A stretch of DNA of 36,882 bases, taken from NCBI RefSeq assembly GCF_002937115.1, contig NZ_NHRY01000133.1, positions 1-36,882 on the forward strand. Reading direction: 5' to 3'. The notes beneath the pieces were generated by a model. It was not told where the DNA came from, did not search any database, and saw only the letters and a program-made list of their open reading frames with translations. Source of the stretch: Rhodopila globiformis. Its GTDB lineage: Bacteria > Pseudomonadota > Alphaproteobacteria > Acetobacterales > Acetobacteraceae. How positions within the stretch are numbered: position 1 is the first letter of the stretch; every line of letters begins with the position of its first letter. The position numbers were made by a program, and so were the translations under genes. Positions 23,058 to 30,491 of this stretch are shown here, piece by piece.

Positions 23058-25492
23058 GATCTTGTCTCCAGGTTGGTCAGCTCGGGGATGAGTTGGGCGG
23101 CCCAGGCGAGGCCACGGTCGGTCAGCCAGACGGGCGCGAACGCCTCATGGCCGTGCTCGGCGATGAGGCGCTCGATCGCGGCGTGATCCTGCTTGGAGGA
23201 CGCGGCGCAGAAGGCCAGCGCCACCGCGCCGAGACCCAGCTCGAACAGCCGATTGCCGCGCCGCGACTGGCAATAATAGTCGCGCTTGGGTGTGGCGCGG
23301 GCGAGGATCTCGATCTGCCGGTCGTTCAGCCCGAACCGGCGATAGATCGCCGTGATCTGCGGCTCGATCGCGCGTTCGTTCGGCAGGAAGATGCGCGTCG
23401 GGCAGCTCTCGACGATCGCGGGCGCGATGGCGCTGCCGTCGATGTCGGAGAGCGATTGGGTAGCGAAGACGACGGAGGCGTTCTTCTTGCGCAACGTCTT
23501 CAGCCACTCGCGGAGCTGCTGCGCGAACGCCGGATCGTCGAGGACGAGCCAGCCCTCGTCGATGATGAGCAGCGTCGGTCGGCCGTCGAGCCGGCCCTCG
23601 ATGCGGTGGAAGAGATACGTCAGCACGGCGGGCGCCGCGCCGGCGCCAATCAGGCCCTCGGTCTCAAAGGCCTGGACCGACGCGGAGCCGAGATGCGCGG
23701 TCTCAGCGTCGAGCAGCCGGCCGGACGGTCCGCCGACGCAATAGGGCTGAAGCGCCCGCTTCAGCGCCGTCGATTGCAGCAGCACCGCGAGGCCCGTGAT
23801 GGTGCGCTCGCCTACGGGCGAGGACGCCAGCGAGGTCAGCGCCGACCAGACATGCTCCTTCGCGGTCGGATCGATGGTGACACCTTCCTTGGCGAGGATC
23901 GCCGTCACCCACTCGGCGGCCCAGGCGCGCTCGGCCGGATCGTCGATGCGGGCCAGCGGTTGAAGGGAGACGGAGTGCTCCGATCCCGCCGACAGGCTGC
24001 CGCCGAGATCGTACCAATCGCCGCCCATAGCGAGTGCTGCGACACGGATCGAACCGCCGAAATCGAAAGCGAAGATCTGGTTGTTCCGGTAGCGGCGGAA
24101 CTGCATCGCCATCAGCGACAGCAGGACGGATTTGCCGGCGCCGGTTGGGCCGACGATCAGCGTGTGGCCGACGTCGCCGACATGCAGGCTCAGCCGGAAC
24201 GGCGTCGAACCCTCCGTCTTGCCAAACAACAGCGGCGGCGCCTGGAAATGCTCGTCCCGTACCGGCCCGGCCCAGACCGCCGAAAGCGGGATCATGTGGG
24301 CGAGGTTCAGCGTCGAGACCGGCGGCTGACGGACGTTGGCGTAGGCATGGCCGGGGATCGATCCGAGCCAGGCTTCGAGCGCGTTCACGCCTTCGGCCAT
24401 GCACGTGAAATCGCGGCCCTGGATCACCTTCTCGACGAGCCGCAGCTTCTCGGCGGCGAGGCCGGAATCCTCATCCCAGACGGTGACGGTTGCGGTGATG
24501 TAGGCCTGGCCGACATCGTCGGCGCCAAGCTCTTGCAGCGCCTGATCCGCGTCGGCCGCTTTGTTGGCCGCGTCGGAGTCCATCAGCGTCGAGGCCTCGT
24601 TGGTCATCACCTCCTTGACGATGGCGGCGATGGACTTGCGCTTGGCGAACCATTGCCGGCGGATTTTGGTGAGCAGGCGAACCGCCTCGGTCTTGTCGAG
24701 CAGGATCGCGCGGGTGGACCAGCGATACGGGAAGGCGAGCCGGTTCAGCTCGTCCAGGATTCCCGGATGGGTCGCGGTTGGGAAGCCGACGACGGTGAGC
24801 GTGCGCAGGTGATGGGCGCCAAGGCGCGGTTCGAGCCCGCCGGCGAGCGGCTCGTCGGCGAGAAGCGCGTCGAGATGCATCGGCGTCTCGGGGACGCGGA
24901 CACGCTGCGGGCGCGTCGAGACGGTCGAGTGCAGGTAGGTCAGCGTGTCGCCGTCATCGAGCCAGGCGACCTCGGGCATGAAGCCCTCGACCAGTTGCAA
25001 CACCCTATTGGTGCGGTCGATGAAGCCGTGCAGGAGCTCCCACGGATCGACGCCGCCTTGCGACCGACCTTCATAGAGCCAGCTCTCGATGCGGGAGGCG
25101 TCCTCGGCTGGCGGCAGCCAGACGAAGGTCAGGAAGTAGCGGCTCTCGAAATGCGCGCCGGCCTCCTCGAACGCGTCCTGCCGTTCGAGATCGAGGAGAG
25201 CCGAGGCCGGATCGGGAAAGACGCCGCGCGGGTAATGCTGCGCCGCCTGCCGAACGGCTTCGACGAAGATCGCCCATCCGGAACCGAGGCGCCGGAGCGC
25301 GTTGTTCAACCGCGCGGTCACGGCCACCAGCTCGGCCGGCGTCGCGCTGTCGAGGTCCGGCCCCCGAAAGCGCGCCGTGCGCTGGAAGGAGCCGTCCTTG
25401 TTGAGGACTATGCCCTCTTCGACCAGAGCGGCCCAAGGCAGGAAGTCGGCGAGGCCGGCGGGGTGACTGCGATATTCAGCGAGGTTGAGCAT
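23054..25492 (-). CDS. trbE: TrbE, VirB4-like T4SS ATPase (operon 2)
   Basis: The 812-residue VirB4-type ATPase has Walker A VGPTGAGKSVLL, Walker B LLIIDEGWLVLDD and ATQSLSDIDGS. It is nearly collinear with the operon 1 copy, with long identical runs such as LREWLKTLRKKNAS and RFGLNDRQIEIL. It should drive pilus and channel assembly for this operon. ATG 25492 follows trbD by eight bases. No truncation is seen. Confidence 0.95.
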   Translation of the reverse strand: MLNLAEYRSHPAGLADFLPWAALVEEGIVLNKDGSFQRTARFRGPDLDSATPAELVAVTARLNNALRRLGSGWAIFVEAVRQAAQHYPRGVFPDPASALLDLERQDAFEEAGAHFESRYFLTFVWLPPAEDASRIESWLYEGRSQGGVDPWELLHGFIDRTNRVLQLVEGFMPEVAWLDDGDTLTYLHSTVSTRPQRVRVPETPMHLDALLADEPLAGGLEPRLGAHHLRTLTVVGFPTATHPGILDELNRLAFPYRWSTRAILLDKTEAVRLLTKIRRQWFAKRKSIAAIVKEVMTNEASTLMDSDAANKAADADQALQELGADDVGQAYITATVTVWDEDSGLAAEKLRLVEKVIQGRDFTCMAEGVNALEAWLGSIPGHAYANVRQPPVSTLNLAHMIPLSAVWAGPVRDEHFQAPPLLFGKTEGSTPFRLSLHVGDVGHTLIVGPTGAGKSVLLSLMAMQFRRYRNNQIFAFDFGGSIRVAALAMGGDWYDLGGSLSAGSEHSVSLQPLARIDDPAERAWAAEWVTAILAKEGVTIDPTAKEHVWSALTSLASSPVGERTITGLAVLLQSTALKRALQPYCVGGPSGRLLDAETAHLGSASVQAFETEGLIGAGAAPAVLTYLFHRIEGRLDGRPTLLIIDEGWLVLDDPAFAQQLREWLKTLRKKNASVVFATQSLSDIDGSAIAPAIVESCPTRIFLPNERAIEPQITAIYRRFGLNDRQIEILARATPKRDYYCQSRRGNRLFELGLGAVALAFCAASSKQDHAAIERLIAEHGHEAFAPVWLTDRGLAWAAQLIPELTNLETRS

Positions 25493-25500
25493 CGTGGGCC

Positions 25501-25776
25501 TCAGACGCCGAGGTGGGGCGGGTAGCGGAGGTGCCGGCGCACCACGTCGACGAACTGCGGATCGCGCTTGGCCGCCCAGACGGCGGCGGCATGACCTACC
25601 GCCCAGAACAGCGCGCCCGGAATCCAGAGGCGCAGGCCGAGCGCGATGGCGGCGGACAGCGTGCCGTTGGCGATCGCGACGGTGCGTGGCGCCCCGCCCA
25701 TGAGGATCGGGTCGGTGAGCGCGCGGTGAACCGGCGCGAAGAAGCCGGGCACGTCGAGATCGACGATCGCGGCCAT
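25501..25776 (-). CDS. trbD: TrbD, inner-membrane T4SS protein (operon 2)
   Basis: The 91-residue VirB3-like subunit contains FFAPVHRALTDPILMGGAPR, two membrane segments and the tail FVDVVRRHLRYPPHLGV. ATG 25776 overlaps the trbC stop as ATGA. A longer open frame upstream in the same register belongs to trbC DNA and was not used. Confidence 0.92.
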   Translation of the reverse strand: MAAIVDLDVPGFFAPVHRALTDPILMGGAPRTVAIANGTLSAAIALGLRLWIPGALFWAVGHAAAVWAAKRDPQFVDVVRRHLRYPPHLGV

Positions 25777-26117
25777 CAGATCAGCGTCCCGCCGGAGAAG
25801 CTGAAGAAGGACAGGAAGAAGCTCGACGCGGCGAAGGCGATCGACAGGCCAAAGACGATCTGGATCAGCCGGCGGAATCCGCCGGACGTGTCGCCGAAGG
25901 CGAGGGTCAGGCCGGTGACGGTGATGATAATCACCGAGATGATCTTCGCGACCGGCCCCTGCACCGACTCCAGGATCGCGTTGAGCGGCGTCTCCCACGG
26001 CATGGAGGAGCCGGAAGCGTAAGCGGCGGGTGCGAACGCCAACGAGAACGCCATCAGCGCGGCGAAGTCGGCCAGGCGTCGGCGCGCGCGCCGGGCGATG
26101 GCGGGAACACGGATCAT
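25776..26117 (-). CDS. trbC: TrbC, pilin (operon 2)
   Basis: The 113-residue VirB2-like pilin has a signal peptide ending near APAAYASG, the mature start SMPWETPLNAILESVQGPVA, and two membrane segments (IISVIIITVTGLTLAFG and LIQIVFGLSIAFAASSFFLSF). The mature part is close to the operon 1 pilin, while the signal peptides differ. The start overlaps the trbB stop. Confidence 0.92.
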   Translation of the reverse strand: MIRVPAIARRARRRLADFAALMAFSLAFAPAAYASGSSMPWETPLNAILESVQGPVAKIISVIIITVTGLTLAFGDTSGGFRRLIQIVFGLSIAFAASSFFLSFFSFSGGTLI

Positions 26118-27118
26118 GGTTGATCTCCGGGAAGGCCGCCCGCCCCGGCGGACTGGACGCGGTAATCGCCGGTGGCGGGGTCGAGACCGGCGACGGTGGC
26201 GAGTTCGGCCAGGCGGCGTTCCGCGCCGCGGCCGCGCAGGACCGCGACGAGATCGATCGTCTCGGCGATCAGCGCGCGCGGGACGGTGACGACGGCTTCC
26301 TGGATGAGTTGCTCGAGGCGACGAAGCGCGCCGAGCGCGCTGCCGGCATGGATCGTGCCGATGCCGCCGGGATGGCCGGTGCCCCAGGCCTTCAGAAGAT
26401 CGAGCGCCTCGGCGCCGCGCACCTCCCCGATGGGGATACGATCCGGGCGCAGCCGCAGCGAGGACCGGACGAGGTCAGACAGCGAGGCCACGCCGTCCTT
26501 AGTGCGCATGGCGACGAGGTTCGGCGCGCGGCACTGAAGCTCGCGGGTGTCCTCGATCAGCACCACGCGGTCGCTCGTGCCGGCGATCTCGGCCAGGAGC
26601 GCATTCGTGAGCGTCGTTTTGCCGGTGCCGGTCCCGCCGGCCACGAGGATGTTCTTGCGCGACGTCACGGCGGAGCGCAGCGCAACGGCCTGGCCCGTGG
26701 TCATTGTGCCGGCGGCGACGTAGTCGTCGAGGGTGAAGACTGCGACGGCCGGCTTACGGATCGCGAAGGCCGGCGCCGTGACGACGGGCGGCAGCAACCC
26801 CTCGAACCGCTCTCCCGTCTCGGGCAGTTCGGCGGAGACGCGCGGGCGTTCCGCGTGGACCTCTGCGCCGACATGGTGCGCCACCAGGCGCACGATCCGC
26901 TCGCCGTCGGCGGCCGACAGGGTCCGGCCGGTATCCTCCAGCCCGCCTGACAGTCGGTCGATCCAGAGGCGGCCGTCTGGGTTCAGCATCACCTCGACGA
27001 TCGACGGGTCTTCGAGGAAGGCCGCGATCGCCGGGCCGAGCGCGGTGCGCAGCATGCGCGCGCCGCGTGAAAATGCCTCGGAATGGAGCGGAGCAGCCGC
27101 CACGATCGTCCCCATCAT
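26114..27118 (-). CDS. trbB: TrbB, conjugal transfer ATPase (operon 2)
   Basis: The 334-residue VirB11-like ATPase has the opening [19 protein letters not shown], Walker [16 protein letters not shown], and [21 protein letters not shown]. It has extra residues at both ends compared with copy 1, including a C-terminal tail rich in Gly and Pro. It is the first gene of operon 2. Its usual upstream partners traG and the RHH gene are now separated from it by the mercury-resistance module. Confidence 0.95.
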   Translation of the reverse strand: MMGTIVAAAPLHSEAFSRGARMLRTALGPAIAAFLEDPSIVEVMLNPDGRLWIDRLSGGLEDTGRTLSAADGERIVRLVAHHVGAEVHAERPRVSAELPETGERFEGLLPPVVTAPAFAIRKPAVAVFTLDDYVAAGTMTTGQAVALRSAVTSRKNILVAGGTGTGKTTLTNALLAEIAGTSDRVVLIEDTRELQCRAPNLVAMRTKDGVASLSDLVRSSLRLRPDRIPIGEVRGAEALDLLKAWGTGHPGGIGTIHAGSALGALRRLEQLIQEAVVTVPRALIAETIDLVAVLRGRGAERRLAELATVAGLDPATGDYRVQSAGAGGLPGDQP

Positions 27119-27145
27119 TGGCCAATCGCGACGCGCAATTGGCGA

Positions 27146-27177
27146 CGGGGATGATTAGAAAAGGCAAGAACTGGGGC
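27146..27177 (-). promoter_or_regulatory. Leader element shared by both trb operons (copy 2)
   Basis: On the minus strand this block begins GCCCCAGTTC and ends TTTCTAATCATCCCCG, matching 27 of 32 positions of 5027-5058. A GACACAG motif also lies upstream in both loci (TGACACAG at 4958, CGACACAG at 27244 on the minus strand). No convincing -35/-10 pair was assigned. Confidence 0.45.
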
Positions 27178-27279
27178 AGATCAACAAGGTTTTACGTGGT
27201 GTAGCGGAGCAGCGTAGAGGGGGGGAAAACGAATTGCTGTGTCGTAATCGCATTCGCAGATAGAACGTCTGGCAGTGAA

Positions 27280-27708
27280 TTATTCGACCTCCCTCCGTCG
27301 AAACAAAGTTTCGATTAAGGGACAATCGCGGCGTGTTCCATCGCCGCATTGCACGACGACGTCTTTCAACACGCGCTCCATGCGTTTCAAGTCTGCGATT
27401 TTCGCGCGCACATCGGCCAAGTGGGTCACGGCAAGCAGGCTCGCTTCCGCGCAAGGTTGTTCTCGTTCGTCCGCCAGGCGCAGGAGGGCGCGAATTTCAT
27501 CGAGTGAGAACCCGAGTTCGCGCGCGCGTAGGACGAACCCGAGCCGCTGCTCGTGCGTGTCGTCGTAGCTGCGGTAGCCGCTGGCCGTACGCGGCGGCGG
27601 CGGTAACAGGCCGACCTTCTCGTAGTAGCGGACGGTTTCGAGATTGGCGCCGGTCCGCCGGGCCAGCTCCGCGCGCTGAAGGCCTTTAGGCGACGGCGCC
27701 ACTGACAT
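27280..27708 (-). CDS. merR: MerR, mercury-responsive regulator
   Basis: MerR twists the mer promoter to activate it when Hg(II) binds. The 142-residue chain has a winged helix-turn-helix (LARRTGANLETVRYYEKVGLL) and dimerisation helix. The three Hg-ligand cysteines are kept: one in EREQPCAEA, one in VVVQCGD and one in RRDCPL, the MerR pattern rather than that of zinc or copper relatives. The open frame starts at 27777, but those 23 extra codons run through the mer operator, so ATG 27708 is chosen. The gene is divergent from merTPA. Confidence 0.9.
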   Translation of the reverse strand: MSVAPSPKGLQRAELARRTGANLETVRYYEKVGLLPPPPRTASGYRSYDDTHEQRLGFVLRARELGFSLDEIRALLRLADEREQPCAEASLLAVTHLADVRAKIADLKRMERVLKDVVVQCGDGTRRDCPLIETLFRRREVE

Positions 27709-27721
27709 CAAAAAAGAGCCC

Positions 27722-27752
27722 TTGACCCTGTAGTTGCTACAGAGTGCAGGAT
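27722..27752 (+). promoter_or_regulatory. mer operator/promoter
   Basis: The -35 TTGACC (27722-27727) and -10-like CAGGAT (27747-27752) are separated by 19 bases, the over-long spacing typical of MerR-activated promoters. A dyad CTGTAG/CTACAG (27728-27733, 27737-27742) fills the spacer where MerR binds. It drives merT rightward. merR begins just left of it. Confidence 0.8.
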
Positions 27753-27789
27753 ACGCCGAGATCGAATTCGGAAGCAACAGGAGCTGACC

Positions 27790-28173
27790 ATGAGCGAATC
27801 GACGGCTTCGGCTTCGCCGCAGGGCGAGCGGGCGACGGCATCGCGCTGGCTGGCCGTCGGCGGCATCATGGGCGCGCTGGGCGCGGCGTCGTGCTGCGTC
27901 ATTCCCTTTGCGCTGTTCCTTGCGGGCGTCAGTGGCGCCTGGATCGGCAACCTAACGCTGCTGGAGCCCTATCAACCGATCTTCGCCGCCGTCTCGCTAG
28001 CGTTCATCGGCGCCGGCGCCTGGCGGCTGCGAAAGAAGCGGCAGATCGCGTGCGCGGACGGCTACTGCGCCACGCCGCGGTCGGATCGCATCGCCAGGAC
28101 CGGCCTCGTCGCCGCCGCCGCCCTGGTCGTCATCGCGGTCGGGTTCCCATACGCGGCGCGGTATTTCCTGTGA
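27790..28173 (+). CDS. merT: MerT, mercuric ion transporter
   Basis: MerT is the inner-membrane protein that carries Hg(II) into the cytoplasm for reduction. The 127-residue chain has three hydrophobic segments, a cysteine pair in the first (GAASCCVIPF) and a second pair in the loop (IACADGYCATP), the usual relay of Hg ligands. GGAG lies before ATG 27790, 38 bases beyond the mer promoter. Confidence 0.9.
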   Translation: MSESTASASPQGERATASRWLAVGGIMGALGAASCCVIPFALFLAGVSGAWIGNLTLLEPYQPIFAAVSLAFIGAGAWRLRKKRQIACADGYCATPRSDRIARTGLVAAAALVVIAVGFPYAARYFL

Positions 28174-28202
28174 ACGCGCTGCGGCGCCAGATGGAGAGAA
28201 GC

Positions 28203-28511
28203 ATGAAGAAAACACTTGGAATGTTGGTCGCCTTCGGCCTGGCCGCGGCGCCCCTCGCCGCGCGTGCGGGCGAGGCCACCGTCGTTCTCACCGTTCACCA
28301 TGCCGGCTGCGTGCTGTGCGGGCCGATCGTCAAGAGCACGCTTGCCCATGTCAAAGGCGTTGCCGGCGTCACGGTGAGCCAAGCCGACGGGATGGCCGAC
28401 GTCACCGCGACGGTCAACTACGACGCCTCAGTCACCTCACCGAGCGCCATGATCAAGGCGACCACCAACCAGGGCTATCCGGCCGAGGTCGCCAAGGCGG
28501 CGAAGGGCTGA
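28203..28511 (+). CDS. merP: MerP, periplasmic mercury-binding protein
   Basis: MerP captures periplasmic Hg(II) and passes it to MerT. The 102-residue protein has a signal peptide ending near LAARAGE and a heavy-metal-associated fold with two ligand cysteines in HHAGCVLCGPI. The usual GMTC-x-x-C motif is altered to AGCVLC but the C-x-x-C spacing is kept. ATG 28203 is preferred over ATG 28191 because of the GGAGAG just upstream. The wider open frame upstream is a shadow of merT. Confidence 0.88.
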   Translation: MKKTLGMLVAFGLAAAPLAARAGEATVVLTVHHAGCVLCGPIVKSTLAHVKGVAGVTVSQADGMADVTATVNYDASVTSPSAMIKATTNQGYPAEVAKAAKG

Positions 28512-28535
28512 GGCCGCAAAAGAAAGAGCGAAAAC

Positions 28536-29966
28536 ATGAGTACCTGCTGCGGACCGAAGGCGGGAGACCCCGGCCGCTATGACCTGGCCGTTATCGGCGC
28601 CGGATCGGCGGGCTTTTCGGCCGCCATCACCGCCGCCGAACTGGGCGCCCAGGTGGTGCTGATCGGGGCCGGCATGATCGGCGGCACCTGCGTCAATATC
28701 GGCTGCGTGCCGTCGAAGGCGCTGATCCGCGCGACGGAAACACTGCACAACGCGCGCGCCGCGGCGCGGTTTGCCGGCGTCGCCGCGAATGCCGAGATCG
28801 GCGACTGGCGCGCGACCGTCCGGCAGAAGGACGAGCTGGTCGCTTCTCTGCGTCAGGCCAAATACGCCGACCTGCTGCCGGCCTACAACAACGTCACCTA
28901 TCGCGAAGGGGCGGCGAGGCCCGTCGCGGGCGGCGTCGAGGTCGGCGGTGCAATTCTGTCGGCCGAGCGGATCATCATCGCCACCGGCGCCCGGCCAGGC
29001 GTTCCGAGCATCGCGGGAATCGAGTCCGTGCCGTGTCTGACCAGCACGACCGCGCTCGAACTCGAAGAGTTGCCAGGCTCGCTCCTTGTCATCGGCGGCG
29101 GCTATATCGGCGCGGAACTGGCGCAGATGTTCGCGCGCGCCGGCGTGCGCGTCACGCTGGTCTGCCGTTCGCGGCTACTTCCCGAGGCCGAGCCGGAGAT
29201 CAGCGCCGCGCTGACGGGCTATTTCGCCGACGAGGGCATCGAGGTGGTCTCCGGCGTCGCCTATCGCGCGATCCGCAACACCGAAACCGGGGTCGCGCTG
29301 ACGCTGGCGCGCGACGGCCGCGAGAGGACGATCGCGGCGGAGCAGGTGCTGAACGCGGCAGGCCGTGCGCCGAACGTCGAAGGTCTCGGTCTCGCCGAAC
29401 TCGGGATCCGGCAGACATCCGGCGGGGCGATTGTCGTCGATGATCGGATGCGCACCAGCCGCCCCGGCGTCTATGCCGCGGGCGACGTGACCGGGCGCGA
29501 CGCGTTCGTCTACATGGCCGCGTATGGCGCCAAGCTCGCGGCGAAAAACGCGCTCAACGGCGACAGCCTGGCCTATGACAATGCCGCCATGCCGGCGATC
29601 GTGTTCACCGATCCGCAGGTCGCGAGCGTCGGGCTGACGGAAGCGGCGGCGCAGGCGGCGGGACACGAGACCCGCGTTTCGATCCTTTCGCTCGACCAGG
29701 TTCCGCGCGCGCTCGCCGCGCGCGACACGCGCGGGCTCATCAAACTGGTGGCGGAAGCCGGCACCGACAAACTTCTCGGCGCGCATATCCTTGCCCCCGA
29801 AGGCGCCGATAGCATCCAGACGGCGGCGATGGCGATGCGCGGCGGGCTGACAGTGCGCGATGTCGCGGAGACGATCTTCCCCTATCTGACCACTGTCGAG
29901 GGGCTAAAGCTTGCCGCCCTCGCTTTCGACAAGGAAGTGTCGAAGCTGTCGTGCTGCGCGGGGTAG
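28536..29966 (+). CDS. merA: MerA, mercuric reductase
   Basis: MerA is the FAD/NADPH-dependent cytoplasmic enzyme that reduces Hg(II) to volatile Hg(0). The 476-residue protein has the FAD motif VIGAGSAGFSAA, the redox pair in GGTCVNIGCVPSK (about residues 49-61), the NADPH motif VIGGGYIGAEL and the C-terminal Hg-handling pair in KLSCCAG. It lacks the N-terminal HMA (NmerA) domain, but has a CC pair at residues 4-5 (MSTCCGP). Short MerA forms without NmerA are known. Confidence 0.93.
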   Translation: MSTCCGPKAGDPGRYDLAVIGAGSAGFSAAITAAELGAQVVLIGAGMIGGTCVNIGCVPSKALIRATETLHNARAAARFAGVAANAEIGDWRATVRQKDELVASLRQAKYADLLPAYNNVTYREGAARPVAGGVEVGGAILSAERIIIATGARPGVPSIAGIESVPCLTSTTALELEELPGSLLVIGGGYIGAELAQMFARAGVRVTLVCRSRLLPEAEPEISAALTGYFADEGIEVVSGVAYRAIRNTETGVALTLARDGRERTIAAEQVLNAAGRAPNVEGLGLAELGIRQTSGGAIVVDDRMRTSRPGVYAAGDVTGRDAFVYMAAYGAKLAAKNALNGDSLAYDNAAMPAIVFTDPQVASVGLTEAAAQAAGHETRVSILSLDQVPRALAARDTRGLIKLVAEAGTDKLLGAHILAPEGADSIQTAAMAMRGGLTVRDVAETIFPYLTTVEGLKLAALAFDKEVSKLSCCAG

Positions 29967-30015
29967 ATTTGAGACTTCGAGCGCGGGGCGCGGCGTACGT
30001 TGAAAAATACTGACG

Positions 30016-30483
30016 TCAGCGTTCCTCGACCTCGTTGCCGAAATCATGATCCGTTTCCTTCTCGTCCGCCCTCGAATCGGGCCGAATGAGGTCCATGGGA
30101 ATCTCGTCCCTGAGCGTGCGGCCCTGGTTGAGCCGCCGGCCCAGCGCCTCGATGAATCCCTCATAGCGCTCGCGCCCCTTGGCCTGGGCGGTGGCCTGCG
30201 CATCGGACGGTAGGGGCGGCGTGATGGTCAGCCAGAAACGAATGAAGAGCGCGAGGGCTTCTGTCGACAGGCCGCTGTCACGCTCGAGCCGCTGTACCTG
30301 GCGCGTAAGGCGGTCGAGCCGTCTTGCGAACGCCGCCTCCAGGCGATCGGCGCCATCCGGCGAGAGGAATGAGGCCACGGCCGCCTCGACGATCGCCGAC
30401 CGGGTGAGGCGTCGGCGGGTGGCGAGATCGTTGATCTGGGTGATCATTTCTACGGGAAGCGAGAGATTGAGCCGGTCTCGCAT
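30016..30483 (-). CDS. Ribbon-helix-helix (CopG-type) transfer regulator
   Basis: The 155-residue protein has an N-terminal ribbon-helix-helix (RLNLSLPVEMITQINDLATR then LTRSAIVEAAVASFL). It lies eight bases after the traG stop on the same strand. RHH proteins next to coupling proteins act as transfer regulators or relaxosome accessory factors in related ICEs, but which applies here is not shown. It probably once led directly into trbB, before mer inserted. The C-terminal half has no recognised domain. Confidence 0.75.
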   Translation of the reverse strand: MRDRLNLSLPVEMITQINDLATRRRLTRSAIVEAAVASFLSPDGADRLEAAFARRLDRLTRQVQRLERDSGLSTEALALFIRFWLTITPPLPSDAQATAQAKGRERYEGFIEALGRRLNQGRTLRDEIPMDLIRPDSRADEKETDHDFGNEVEER

Positions 30484-30491
30484 GGCGTCGC

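Noticed and set aside
23093..25525. An 810-codon open frame antisense to trbE of operon 2
   Set aside because: It mirrors trbE, which has clear ATPase motifs. The antisense product is Arg/Gly/Asp-rich with no domain, as expected from third-position GC bias.
27709..27777. N-terminal extension of MerR to ATG 27777
   Set aside because: It would place the coding region over the mer -35, dyad and -10, which are well formed. MerR proteins normally start near MSVAPSPKGLQ.
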